DNA of 64,000 nt. Source: Prinia subflava (taxonomy: Eukaryota; Chordata; Aves; Passeriformes; Cisticolidae). The translations under genes were made by a program, and so were the position numbers. The stretch is from contig NC_086257.1 of the NCBI RefSeq assembly GCF_021018805.1, positions 15,868,693 through 15,932,692 on the forward strand, in the 5' to 3' direction. Positions 26,401-38,732 of the stretch are shown here, piece after piece (position 1 is the first letter of the stretch; each line of letters begins with the position of its first letter). Under the pieces are notes generated by a model. That model did not search any database and was not told the DNA's origin. It was given only the letters and a program-made list of their open reading frames with translations.

Positions 26401-29400
26401 ATTTCATCTGTGACTGTCTGGGCTGATCTGCAAATTATGAGTGTAAAATACCTCTGAAGAGATGTGGGAATAGAAACAGTTCTCTACTGCAAAACTAAAT
26501 AATCACTGACCTTTTAAGGGATAGGGGGTTATTCGTGCTAATACTCATAGCATGTTATAATCACTCTCCCCCAGCATCCCCTCCATGTCTCAAGGAGATT
26601 AATTACTTGTATTCCTCATTTTTCAATGAAGAAAACTGGCCTATTACTTCTGCTCCAGCTAAACCTCTCTGCTCCACAGGTACCAGCAGCTTTAGCTCTT
26701 AGGCTAAACGCATCAACATGCCCACTTGAGCTCAGGATGGTTGCTTTCAATTTACTCCTAAATCTAAGGCTTCCTTAAAACACACACAGTGACTCAGCCA
26801 GGCCTCCTAGCTCTGGGTCTCCAGCCCCTGACACTCTGGAGCTTCTACAAGTTCCCAGACTTCATCAAGGAGAAGCACTCCAAGCACGGATGGAGGTGGG
26901 CAGGAAGGTGTTAAATCAGGAGCTGCTCCAGCTCTCCCCCTCCTGCAGTGGAGACTTCATCCTTTATTTATGGGCCAGCCTTCTCTGGATACAAGACATT
27001 TAAATTTTTCAGCAAGGTCTATGTCCCATCACCCAGGGCAGTTTAAATTTTCACTCATCATGCACAGACATCGGCACAGGCATCAGCAGGGGGATAGTAA
27101 TTACAGCAGGAAAAGGATGAAAATAAGAGTCCGTTCTGCAATGATTATCCCCTGTGTAAAATGCAGTGATGTACATTTTACAGGGTGAAAATGATCGGCC
27201 TGTGGCACTCGGCCCTGCCTGAACAGAGCAGAGACTTTAAAGGAGCTCCTCATTAAGGTGTTGTCTCAGCCAAAGGACATCACAGCTGGAAACAGGCACT
27301 GAACATGAGAAAGCCCCAGGTAGCAATCAGCTGGTTGTGAGCAGGATGTGACCAGCAGTGTCAGATTCCTCACCAAAAGGCAGCCCAAGAACAGAAAGTT
27401 CTTTGGCACAGGACTCTCCAAACACAGCTGTAACCTGCGATGTCTCCACGTAGAGTGCTGACATCTGACTCTTAAGGGCTCAGACTTTCAGACTTGTGAA
27501 AACCCAGCTCTGACACAGCAGGAGAGTTGTTACAGTCCACAGGACGTCCTCAGGCTTGCTGCCTCCTGTCACCAGCCACACCAAGAGCAGAAGCCAGCAG
27601 TGCCCCAGCTGCCAAAAGAGAGGCTGATCGCCAGACCATGTCTGATCATTAGGCACGCTCAGACAGATTGGCTTTATGTGTCAGAAAAGGTTCAGGCTCC
27701 CAGCAGAAGCTCCTGGGCAATTTGCATGGCTCAATATAACAATCTGCTCGTGAATAATGTAATGGGAGAGGGAAGAAATGCAGTCTGAGTGCTAAAGAGG
27801 AGAGCTGGTCATTGCCTTGCCATCAAGGCATCACTCCATGGTCATTTTCCCAGATTTGATTTAAGTGGCTGTTATTGCTGGGGGAGAAGAGACAGACTCT
27901 GAGCTGCACATGGGCCCAGCCAGAAGGGAGGGTGAAGAGCTCAAGGGCTCCAATCCCCCCCCACACAGCAGGGCTGCTGCAAGGACAGAAGTGGAACTCC
28001 CATACCACAACCCTCCACCCAGGAAACCCCAGCTGCTTTTCCTTGCTTTCAAAGCCTCCTACCCCCATCCAATGGAGCTGCACATTTGCCTCTTTCCCAT
28101 CTCTCCCAGACACTGCCCCACATTAGAGGGCTGCATGTAGTCCCCAAGTGATTCCCCAACAGCACAGCCAGTGGAGTCCTACACAGAAACTTCTGCTCAC
28201 TGGCCACCATCGCAGAGGGAAAGGGGATGCCCCTGGGCACCCCACTTGGCACTTCTGGAAGTGCAGGCAAAAACTTCCTTTGTTTTTCTTTCATGCACTG
28301 GAAGGCCTCTAATTGCACTAGACTTTCTATGAGAAGGATGTAATTAAAAGTGAATGGCTCCAAGTCTTTTATCATCATGAATATTAAATAAAGATAAACA
28401 CTACATCAATATTAATTTAAGCAGAAACAGCAAATGAAAGGCAGGACTTGATCCCAGCTGACACTTCAGCATTTTATAGATGAAATTACATAGCTGGGGG
28501 TGAAAAAAAGACTCCAAAAACCAACCAAACAAAAAAAACCCACAAAACATTTCTGACCTTGGCACAAAGCAGATGAGACAGGCTGGAAGTGACAGTCACC
28601 CCATGCTGTGCCTTCCCTCATCACCCAGTTCCCAAAGTTAGTTGCTTCAGAAGAAGGTACAGGACATTCCCAGGCTGACAGTTCCAGCACTAAGTGGCCC
28701 AGGAGCTGGGATTCAGCTCAGCTTTGCTCACAGCACTGGTGCACAAGTGTTTGCTGGAGTCACTGCACACATGCAGTCCAACCTGGATGCTTTCATTGAC
28801 TACACCAAGAGCCCATCGTGCTCCAGTGCTGCTGTGGGGTGATCCAAACCCTGTTGAGTGGGCCAACCCCTCCCCCTGCAGTCTTCTAATATGTTCAAGA
28901 TTTTTCTCACTTGGGAATGGATCTAAAGTCACATTTTCCATGCAGCTTCTCCGTCTCCATCCCTGCTCACCCCTTTTGTTTCTCTTGTCAGCACTTCCCC
29001 AGCACTGGTGAGACATGAAGCATATCTCACCACCAGCACCTGCTGGAGGCAGCTGGATGGTGGCTCAGTCTCTTGTTAAGGCTGCTGGAGTCTCATCAGT
29101 GACCTGTCTGTGTGGGTTTGGTATCTTTATTACTGTTTATAGCATGGCAGCACACAGAATAGCACCCACCTACGCTAGCTATAGACACAGCTTATCCCCT
29201 GCACTTTGTACCTCTGGCCTCCACTCGTCACAGACTGGCTTTCCCCAGGGAGCCAGACTGAGAGCTGAACAAAGCTTTGTGAGTCCCAGCTCAGCTCCCA
29301 CAAGTGCTAAAAATTACCATTAAGGAGAAATCGGGCAGAGCTGGCTTTCAAGGAGGTCCTCCTTGGCAAGTCAAGCCTACATCCTTCTCCTGCAGGAGGT

Positions 29401-31206
29401 CACAGGTGTCCCCACCCACATCACCAGGCTTTCCTCAGGACCAGGCACACCACACCTCACCCAAACTGCATCCCTCAGCTTTCTGAGCAGCTTCTCACAC
29501 TCCTGTGTGCCCCAAGCCAGGTGGAAACAGTAGAGGAGGGAGACACAGCAAAGGAATCTTGGGGAAAGTCTTCCCAAGGTCCAGGATAACAAAACGACTC
29601 TCAGCTTCTCTGTAGTGATTTATGTGGTTTCTAACTGGTCTGAGGGCAAAACCAATGCAACTGTGTCAGACCAACGAGCACCATTAACCCCCAGCTTCCA
29701 GCCACACTCAGCACCCTGCTCTGAGATGGGAGCCATGCCCCGAGGCTGCAGAGCTTTCCCTGAGGTGTAAAACTGATGTCTAAATGTCTTCTGTCTGTAA
29801 GCAAGGGCACAGCGTGTCTGGGTCACTGCCTGATGGTGACACTGGCTTGAGACTTCTGCCTTCCCCAGTCTGCCCCCGCCTCTCCCCTGCTCTGGAAACG
29901 TGCCCTGGGTACCTGTACTCTGCCCCAGAATTGGCCACGTCCTGACAGCAACTGAAATCACATTTGTGCAGTCAATTTGTGAAGCTACAAATATTCAATA
30001 TCAATTTTTTGTGCTCAAATACACTCCTAAAGAGCTCATTCATTAATGAATAATGCAGAAATTGCTCTTCACAAATTCAGCCCAGGGCACCATCCCTCTC
30101 TGCCCACTGCTGCCCTCAGGACTAACAACCTTCTGCTTTTCCCAAACCCATGGCTCATCATATGCTGAATTTTTATGTCTTGGAGGGCTCGGTTTGAGCA
30201 TGAGTAAGAACCAAGATGTGATTTGAATGACATTGTAAATGCAGTTGTCTCTAAAAGCACAAGCCACTGCAGATTTTGAAGATAACTCCCTGCCCATTGC
30301 TGGGTCTCATATATCCAGGTGAGTTGTTGAACTCAGCCCCCCACTGCCCATACTCCTGTCTCCAGCCATGTGATCTATAAGCTGTGTTCACCTCCAGCCC
30401 ACAGAACAGGTTCTGCCCTGCCTGCCGTCCTGCACACCTCCTAAGGACCCGCCGTGGGTGATTAACGGGTTGTAATGAGGGCAGAGCTGCTGCCTGTGGA
30501 TAATCCTCCACAGCAGGGCTCACAAAGCCCTCACGAAGAACGACAGCTCCGAGCTGGTTCAGAGCAGTGCACAGAGGCAGGCAAACAGCTCACAGTCCTC
30601 TCCTGCATCCCTCAGTCCCTGAATCCTCTTCTACTCCCCTGTCCGTGCTTAGCCAAGAGTTTCCAGTCCTTATATTGCTGCTCCAAGGGATGGCCAATGG
30701 AAGGGTTAAATATCCAAACCTCCCTTGGGTGGGGGTCTTGGGAGGGCAGGGACAGCTGGCCTTTCAGCTGGCCACCAGAAGCAGCAGCTTGTGCTTCTGG
30801 TGCTAGTGGCTAGTGGCACAATGGCCTCGACATTTGTGTTGTCATTGTGTCCAATGGCTCAGCCCTGGACAGTCATCCTCACCATGAGAAACTGAGGCAG
30901 GGACAACAGGCCTCTGCCATGGATGTAGTGCTGCATGAAAGGGGCAAGGCACACACCCAGCTGTGGCTGCAGGGGCCTGGGGGTCTCCTCAGCAGCAACA
31001 CAGTGTGCAGCAGTGTCAAAGGATGTGTCTGAGACTCCTTCTCCTTCTTGCCACATCCTCAAACTCCTGCCTTGCCTTCCAGCCTTAGCAACTCTTCAGC
31101 AACCCAGCTGCCGTGTCCCACCTCAGAAGTGGGCAGCAAGAGGGATGATCCCTGGAGTGACTGAAAGGCCCTACAAACGTGTGGGTTTCCACGCTGGCAG
31201 CAGCAG

Positions 31207-31224
31207 TTTCCCCTGGTGGCCAGG
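31207..31224. promoter_or_regulatory. CTCF-like motif
   Basis: CCCCTGGTGGCCAGG is a good match to the CTCF core in reverse orientation. It is a motif match only. Confidence 0.35.
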
Positions 31225-33630
31225 AGGAAATGAGTCACTTGGCACAGATGTCTGTACCAGCTGCCTCATCACTGAACCAGCCCCAGCACCAGAGCTTTCC
31301 CAACAGTTTTGGCCTCACCAGGTCCAGAAGCAGTGGATGTCACTGTGACATTTCTCCATACACCAGACCTTCTTTGGGTCACTTTCTTTACAGGCCGCAT
31401 TGCTTGAGATAGCCAACATTGTGAGGACATCACCAGCCTCAAAAATGCCTCCTACCACAGGCACAGGCAGGGGCCTGAGGCATAAATTTGTGTTGATCAT
31501 GGCACACATGGGCAGTGTCCTCAGCTCCAGTGACACTCAGGAAAATGCCCTGCTCTACCAAGGACCAAATGGCACCCCCAGGAGCCACCACTCATGACCA
31601 ATTGGTCTCCAGTCACCATTCTACTTGGTGCCATTATCACCTAGACCCCATGGGGCGGGTGCACCCAACACAACACTCTTAGGGATGGGATTGTTCCTTG
31701 CTGCAACCAACAAAGACCTGCAGGCTTCCACATCCATCACATCCTCACCCCCATTATTGAAGTGACTAGAGCCATCCAGGAGAGAGGGTTCCCTTTCAGG
31801 GAGCTTTGGGAGGTCTGCTGGTCCTGAGAAAAAGTGGACAAAATTCCTTCCGTAGCAGGAAGCTTTGGGCTCCCCAGGGCATTGATTCTCAGGCTCCCCA
31901 AGAGGAGAAGGAGGCTGCATTTCGGGTAGAGAGTGACACACCTGGAGCAGGAGCTGCAGGCCTGAATGCTGGGAGCTCTGAGCCACAGGGAATTGAGTGA
32001 ACCCTGGGCATGTGAGCAGGGGCTGGTGCTATCAGGACCAGGAATGACTCACATCATGGTCCAACACCCACCAGCGTCAGTAAGGCCAAGCTTTTGGAAA
32101 TGAAAAAAAATAGAAGGAAACAATGCTCTGAGATTTTTCTGTGCCTTTGGGTTTTTTTTTTCAGCAAAGCAAGGTGTTGCAAACAAACTGTTGACTGAGC
32201 TCAGCCAGCTCACGTTATCTGTGCTCAGAGCACAGCTCAGCCCCTCCAGCGCCATGGATTTGCTATCATCCCCTGCCACCCACATAATCACTTCAGTCAC
32301 ACCACGCTCTGTCCCACTGCAATTTCACAGCTGCTCTGTCAGGGGGAAATCACGGTGATTTGGGCTTGTCTGAAAGCATTTCCACTGCACTCTGCCTCTT
32401 AAGAAGACGCTGGTTTGCACAGAGGCATTGGTTGTGGTGTGACCCTTAGAGGGTGCAGAGCTCCCCAGTGACTCACTTGTCACCAAGAAAAGTGCTTGGA
32501 CAAACAAAGGACACGGAGTCTGGGCATCTGGGGATGGAAAACAGAGCCCTTCTCATGCCAAGTGCTCCCCTGAACTTGGGAGGATGTGGGGCATCAGGTT
32601 ATGAGGCAGGACGAGGTTTCAAAGCCTGTCCCTACCCCAGGTTTTCCCTGGATTGCTCAAAATAAATTTCAGAGGTCTTTTTCTCTCAAAGGTGTGCAAG
32701 AGATGCTGTGCTGCTTGCCTGCGTGGGTCCTAAGTGCCTCAGCCCTTCTCAAGTCTTGTGCTTGTCCTTCAGCAGTGGTGTAGGCTCAGCCAAGCCTGCA
32801 TTCTGTCAGGTGGGTGATGTCTCAGCACCTCAGGCCTCACACTCCCAAAAGCACTCATGGGCTTCCCTTCCAGTGGAACACAAAGGGGAGCAATGACAAA
32901 ACATCCATCAAAGTCAGTCCTGGCACACATGGTTACACAGCAGCACAAAGTCACAGATCTGGCAGCTGTCAGGAGCCAGTGATGCAGCGGCTGGGATGCA
33001 GAGGAAAAGAGATAGGTTTGACTTGGCCAATATGTGACACAACATCCTGATTTCTCTGGTTTCAATGTTATATGCATTTTTTTCTTCTGTGCACTCTTTT
33101 GGGGTCATCCAAGCATCTCTCAGTTTCAGCAGAGAGGGGAATGTCTGGTTGCTGAAACAATCCTGATCATTTCGTGCCAGTTGTGAACGTGCTGTGACAG
33201 ACAGGGTGCATGCAGAGGCAGAGAATGGGACAGAAAATGGGGAAAGGACTCGATATTTCCATCCACAGCCTTATAGATCTGATTTTCTCTCACAGCCGAA
33301 CAAAACATCGATTTATTGAATAACCACTGGGCTGTGCTGAGAGTGCACTAGATTTTTTTGAGGTGCCTTCCAGTGGCAGCTGTGTGGTACCTCAGCAGGT
33401 CACCTCTGCAAGGGCCTGTGGCATGAGCCTCTCTGCAGGGCAAGTGCCAGAGCAGGGCCAGCCCAGGGACAGGAGGAAAGTACCTGTCGTAAAAGCCATC
33501 TCACCTCTACGTTTTCTCTTTGTTTTGTCCGGTCCCCAGGACAGAACCACCCACGGGGACTGCTGCCAGGAGCATTTAGGGAGCCGCGGAGCGCAGCGCA
33601 TCCCCGGCCCCCCGTGTCGCAGAGGCTCAA

Positions 33631-33647
33631 GTGCCATCTAGTGGCAC
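33631..33647. promoter_or_regulatory. CTCF-like motif, near-palindromic
   Basis: GTGCCATCTAGTGGCAC matches the CTCF core and is almost self-complementary. It sits in a CpG-containing patch about 3 kb upstream of MASP1 exon 1, where a domain boundary could lie. The function is inferred. Confidence 0.4.
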
Positions 33648-36141
33648 CGGGCCCCCGGGACACACGGGCGTCCCCAGCTCCCGGCAGCGAGCCTTGCCCT
33701 GCCCACCGCCCCCGCTTCCCCGTCCCTCTCCCCTCTTCTCCATCACCCCACAGCCCTTTCCCCACCTTTGTGGTGCCCTCTCCCCCGATCTCCACATCTC
33801 CTTCTTTTTCCCATTGTCTCACACCCCCCTTTCCCATACAGTCTCCCTTTCCTCCACGCCGGATCTGGGCTGTGTCACCTCCCCTGGGGCTGTCACACCC
33901 AGCACCAGGCTCCACGGGCAGGCACTGCAAGGCCACCCAGGACTCATCTGCTGCTCACAAAGCAGGGAAATGGCTTTGGTGTGGGGCTGTCTACCCCATT
34001 CACGCTCCTGAGTGGTTCTGTTGCCACCTCCATGCCCTGGTCCTCCACCCTGTGACATCCCCAGGGTGACTCCAGGCACCTCCCAGCACTGGAGCTGCAC
34101 AGGAGCTGCAGCAGAGGTGCTGCAGGCCCCCCAGCAGCTCCCCAAGGGTGGCTTCGGTGGGACCTTGTCAGTGGCAGGAGCCACGAGGGGGCTCCAGGAA
34201 CCCATCAGAGAAGAGGGAGAAATGCCAGGAGCAGAGCCTGCATCTCCTGCAGGACTGAGGAGAGATGTGAAGAGCAGAGCGCACATCTCGTGGGGAATGA
34301 GGTCTTCTCCAGCATCTCAGGTGGAGGAGAGCAGAGGAGATGCCACAGCTCAGACCAGGAGCAGGATCTGCCAGCACTTTTTTTCCTGTCACATCTATAA
34401 TGACAAGCAGCAGTGCACACATTGCAGTGTGCCCATCACAGGGCCAAGAGAGGCTGTGGGGGTGGTGTGGGCTGTGCTGGCCTGACCCAGAGGATTCAGC
34501 AATGTAGGTGTTGGGGCTGGTTTGGAGCAGGAGGCAGTGGAGAGGCAGGAGGCTACAGGTAATTTGAAGCACTTGGTTACAGCAGAATTGAAGTTGTGGC
34601 CATGCAGCCACTGCCTCTCAACTTTCTTTAGGAACCTACAACATCTCAGGTAAGATTCAGCTAGGAAAAAACTGAGTCCTGAGCTGTCAGCATGAGCTTT
34701 CAGGGAGATGTGATTCTGCACACCAAGAGGGTTGAAAGAAGTATCTGCAGACAAAGAAAATCTCACTTCAGAATTAGTATTGCCTCGAATTAGAGAAACC
34801 TTTCCAAAAAGCTATAGAAGGTGCCATGATGGAAAAATGAATGCGTAAAGGACCCACCCTGCAGAACAGGCAGGGAAAAAATAGATCACAGTGTATTCAA
34901 GGCTCAGACAAGACCACACTTGCCTGCAAAAATAAATCCCTGCATTTGACACATGGCTTACATATTAATTAGTTTGATCAGCTTGCGTGGGTGTGTTAGG
35001 GTGAGTGAGAGCTCATGTCTGTTTAGTGATAGTCTGTTAAAACTTCCCAAATAGAGCTACAAATTATGGCAGACTGAGATCTTCCCTTTACTCAAGGCCT
35101 TTCTCCTGTTTTTCTAGTGCTTTTCCACCCATATTTTCTATTTTATTTCACTGTGTCTCTTAGGTACCGTTTCTTTCTCAGGGCAGAACCAGAGACTCAT
35201 GGGAATGAGAGAAGCAGCTTCTGCACGGGAAGCCGAGGAACCACAACCCCCCAAAACAAAGATAAGAAATGGAAAAAGAAAACCGTACTTTTTTTTCCTC
35301 TTTCCCCTTCCCTTCCAGCTTCTCTAGGATTGCTGGAGGGCCAAAACCCGAGCAGGGGCTGGAGGGACCATCGCCCCTTTAACGGGAGCGCCCCAGCCTG
35401 ACATCAGCGAGCTGCGGAGCCCGGCAGGGCTGGGAGCTGCTGCTCCAGGAGCGGTGCCAACACATCCCTGTTTCCCTGCCTCTTCCCGGCTCTTGTTTTT
35501 GTGTTCCTTTTAACATGCCGCATGTGTATCCGTGCCTGCCCGTGGGTATCTGCGGGGTTTACATTAACCAGCTCAAGCTGAAGTCGGTAAACAGCTATTA
35601 AAGTTTTGCTCCTCATGTGTCCAAGGAGATTTCTGAATGAGGGAGTGCTTGCATCCTTTGACGTCCTACGTGCTATTCCCTTATTTGCAGCTCGGATAGA
35701 TCTTCTTCCCACTTAGCTATGCAGACAGGGGAGTTTGGGTTGGTTTGTGCCTGGCACAGGGAGAGAGAGGAGATCAATCTCCCATGGCTTAGCGGGGCGT
35801 GTTCATGTTTTTACCTGTTCCCTGAATAGGAGGCAGTCAGGCTCAAAACCTGAAACTTTAGCATTTAAAGTTTTCACTCCTGAGCAGAGTCCACTTCCAA
35901 AGCTGCTCGTTTGCCCTGGGACAAAATACAGAATCTGGAAATTCCTCGGTACTACAGGAGGATGCAAATTAGGGCTTGGGTTTATTCAGACTGTCACAAC
36001 TCCAGAGTTTCTTGGAAGCCAGATCCCCATCCCAAACGCTGCTCGGGTCTAAGCAGAGATGCTGAAAGCAATTCTCAAGCTCCGATCCCAGCGGCAGCAC
36101 CACCACTAAAGCTATTTATGCCAGCACAGGCTTTCTTTTTC

Positions 36142-36166
36142 TTTTTTTTTTTTTTTTTTTTTTTTT
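36142..36166. repeat. 25-base T run
   Basis: An uninterrupted T run, preceded by a short T-rich stretch from 36133. It marks the left edge of the promoter region. Confidence 0.95.
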
Positions 36167-36420
36167 CACACATTCTTGCCTTCTGTTTTTGCTGGAGCCT
36201 CAGACCCTATTGAGAGGCAAATTTTAGCCATCTGGCAAAGCAGTCTGTGAGGGGGGAAAAAAAGAGAGAGAAAACACAATGTGCATGGGCACACACACAC
36301 ACACAAAACTCTGGAGATTAGGGAAGACAAAAACTCCGCTGCTCGCTGGAGCGCAGGGCAGCCCCGCGGCGGAGAGGAGGGAGAGGCGGGCGGGGAGGAG
36401 GGCTCGGATGCGGGCAGGTC

Positions 36421-36453
36421 TGCCTGCCTGCCTGCCTGCCTGCTGCCTGCCTG
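36421..36453. repeat. (CCTG)n short repeat in the MASP1 leader region
   Basis: Eight TGCC-type units with one phase break. If it is transcribed it lies in the 5' UTR. Confidence 0.9.
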
Positions 36454-36494
36454 GACGTGGGGAACGGCTGCAGGCACGGGAAGGCGTGACCTGC

Positions 36495-36680
36495 ATGGAA
36501 AATGCCAGGCAGCTCCAGACGCACACACACATAGGCGCACACCCGCTCGCAAATCTCCGGACAGAGATAAGGCGGACAGCGGAGCGCTGGGAAAGAGGAA
36601 AGAGGCAGAGCCGTCCCCGGCAGGCGAGCCACCAATCTCCGCACCAAACCCGCCGGGAAGCGCTCGCAGCCGCACGATGA
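36495..36680 (+). other. Upstream ORF ending on the MASP1 start codon
   Basis: An ATG at 36495 opens a 61-codon frame whose TGA (36678-36680) overlaps the MASP1 ATG (36677-36679) in an ATGA arrangement. Earlier ATGs at 36279 and 36408 are in the same frame with no stop between, so they would give longer versions if transcription starts further upstream. No homology is recognised for the peptide. Any role would be translational control rather than a product. Confidence 0.4.
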
Positions 36681-36681
36681 G
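36677..36681 (+). CDS. MASP1 coding exon 1 (start codon)
   Basis: Only ATGAG is coding, followed by a strong GTGAGT donor. Joined to exon 2 it reads Met-Arg, the same two-residue first coding exon I recall for mammalian MASP1. The Kozak context has A at -3. This is the first ATG in its frame after 36281, and no alternative start downstream would keep a full signal peptide except Met5 in exon 2. Confidence 0.85.
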
Positions 36682-37083
36682 GTGAGTACCCCGCGAAGGG
36701 CACGGCCGGGCAGGGGCCCGTCCCGCTGGGGAAGGTTTCTCGATGATGACCGCGGCTCTCGTTCCCCTATTCCTGAGCGAACAAGGCAGTGCTCACGCCC
36801 CGGCTTCGTGCCGCAGCCCAGCTCGCACGCCGGCATCCCAGCAAAGCCAAAGGGGCGTCCTGGCGTGGGCACGGCTCTGCCGCGGCCGAGGGGAAAGGTA
36901 CGAGCGAGGTGGGACCTGCTGTTCGGGTTTCTGTGCACGCCACGGTCATTTATCACTTCCACATGAGGTTAAGACTGTCACGGGGAAGAAGTTTGATGCT
37001 GTTTTGCCTCCCCTGCTTCGAGGAGAGCAGAGCTGCATGAGAAAACAGCCTGTTGAAATGGAGATGATGATACCCATTTACAC

Positions 37084-37124
37084 CAGCCCAGCATCCAGCC
37101 CAGCATCCAGCCCAGCATCCAGCC
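37084..37124. repeat. 12-bp tandem repeat, about 3.4 copies
   Basis: The unit AGCCCAGCATCC is repeated almost perfectly. Confidence 0.9.
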
Positions 37125-37897
37125 CCATGCGTGTACTCCACCAGAGGAGTAACAGTTTTTCCCCTCACACATTTTTGTGGTTTCAGAGAAGCTGTCAGAA
37201 AAGGGCATGTTCAACCTCACTCTGCTTGAAGGAAAAACCAATCCAAATTTCTCAGCTCCCATTTACTTTTCTTTGTAATGAAGAGCTGAGAAAAGTGATG
37301 GCACTACACAAATGAACCCCAGAAATTTATTGCCCTGGTTTTGAAAGAACACAGACAGGTTAAAAATAATCCACTAATGCTTCAATTTCCTCACCAGCAT
37401 ACCTAAATCCAGCCCTGATTTTGAAACGAGGTATACATGTACGTGTGAGTAGTTCCAATGTCTGTTGTACACACTTACAAGCCTTTGCCAGGCCTTAGTG
37501 CCTATTTCAGAAATTTTCATCCCTAATGGCTCTTATTTCCTGCATGTTTCTTCTCTTTTGTATGCCCCACTATGTGTAAAGGGGCTGAGGTCTGCTTCTC
37601 TTTCTGGGTCCTATGCAATAGCTGAGGCTTTCGTGTTCATACCTCCAGCACGGGTGGTGTTCTCTCCTTGCACAGAGGAATACTCAGTTTATGCTCCCTT
37701 CATGTCAAATGAAGCTTGAGGCTGGTGTGAAGTCAGCTGGACCACCACAGATTTATCTGTTCTCTCTGTCCTCCTCTGGGATAAATAAGTTGGTAACAAG
37801 TTGGGACAAACTGTTCAGACCAAGATTTTTTAAAAGATGGGTTTGATGACAAAATGTCTTTATGGATCTCAGCCTTTGTGTGCTTCTCTATTTGGGG

Positions 37898-38176
37898 GAG
37901 AAGAGAAGAGAAGAGAAGAGAAGAGAAGAGAAGAGAAGAGAAGAGAAGAGAAGAGAAGAGAAGAGAAGAGAAGAGAAGAGAAGAGAAGAGAAGAGAAGAG
38001 AAGAGAAGAGAAGAGAGAAGAGAAGAGAAGAGAAGAGAAGAGAAGAGAAGAGAAGAGAAGAGAAGAGAAGAGAAGAGAAGAGAAGAGAAGAGAAGAGAAG
38101 AGAAGAGAAGAGAAGAGAAGAGAAGAGAAGAGAGAAGAGAAGAGAAGAGAAGAGAAGAGAAGAGAAGAGAAGAGAA
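37898..38176 (+). repeat. (AGAAG)n pentanucleotide repeat, about 280 bp
   Basis: This is a pure purine tract of the AGAAG unit with two unit-length slips near 38013 and 38131, dividing it into three blocks. It explains the Arg-Glu-Glu-Lys and Leu-Phe-Ser-Ser frames on the two strands, which are not genes. Such tracts can form triplex DNA. Confidence 0.98.
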
Positions 38177-38286
38177 ACATGCAGGGTTGCAAAGCTGAAG
38201 CGTGGTTCCATCTTTGCCCAGCTGCAAAGCTGTGTGCTTTTTATTGAGAGTTAATGATCCCAATTTGGCAGGATGAGGCTCAGCAG

Positions 38287-38305
38287 TAATAATAATAATA
38301 GTAGC

Positions 38306-38339
<34 letters not shown>
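38287..38339. repeat. (AAT)n trinucleotide repeat
   Basis: A run of AAT units with one interruption (AGTAGC) near 38301. Confidence 0.95.
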
Positions 38340-38340
<1 letters not shown>

Positions 38341-38732
38341 TACTTAGCATTTATTGCCATGATGCTTTCACTAAATCGATTTAGAAAGCATCATTATTTT
38401 ATTAAGCATGCTTATGTTTATTCTTCCATTAGTTAACGGATGTGTTCCCAATGGCTGCTGCTGCCAGAAGCATGGGAAACACTGAGCTCCTGATGGCACT
38501 TCAGGCTGGCTGGGAGCTGTGGAGGTGCCTTTGCATCCCTTGTGGCACCCCCCTTTCAAAGGGGCTTTCCCCTCATGGGAGCCACACGCAGCTCCCACCT
38601 CCACCTCCCAGGTGCCTCATGGTGCCGTGGTGCTGCTCCTCCTCTTGCACAATCCACTTGGGAAAAGAGATGAGCCTTCCACAGGTGTTGTCACTGCCAG
38701 AGTTTCATTTCATCTCCTCACGTGTGTTCCAG

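Larger units (their letters stand above)
16727..36280. other. Intergenic DNA upstream of MASP1, no gene seen
   Basis: No coding exon can be supported. The stretch holds a CAAA repeat (18371-18416), a 29-base A run (18700-18728), an ACAGAC repeat (20105-20141), CTCF-like motifs and a C-rich segment around 33.5-33.9 kb. A 25-base T run (36142-36166) lies just before the CpG-rich promoter region. Frames of up to about 215 codons occur but are unspliced, motif-free and overlap on both strands. Confidence 0.55.
36280..36920 (+). promoter_or_regulatory. CpG-rich MASP1 promoter and 5' UTR region
   Basis: CpG density rises sharply compared with flanking DNA (for example GCCCCGCGGCGGAG and GGCGGGCGGGG). 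It spans the exon that carries the MASP1 start codon at 36677. No TATA box is evident at a fixed distance, so the transcription start is unknown. The region includes a CCTG repeat at 36421-36453 and several upstream ATGs. Confidence 0.6.
36682..38732 (+). other. MASP1 intron 1
   Basis: A 2.05-kb intron with a GTGAGT donor and a TTCCAG acceptor. It holds a 12-bp tandem repeat (37084-37124), a long AGAAG purine repeat (37898-38176) and an AAT repeat (38287-38339). No coding sequence is supported. Confidence 0.8.

Noticed and set aside
33614..34485. Overlapping frames of 120-180 codons at 33.4-34.5 kb
   Set aside because: C-rich, low-stop sequence gives frames on both strands; no protein motif is visible.
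36281..36685. N-terminal extension of MASP1 upstream of 36677 in the same frame
   Set aside because: The frame is open but contains no in-frame ATG before 36677, and the extension is not signal-peptide-like. The family start is Met-Arg.
37733..38350. Frames rich in Arg-Glu-Glu-Lys or Leu-Phe-Ser-Ser, up to 205 codons
   Set aside because: They are translations of the AGAAG and AAT repeats in intron 1.
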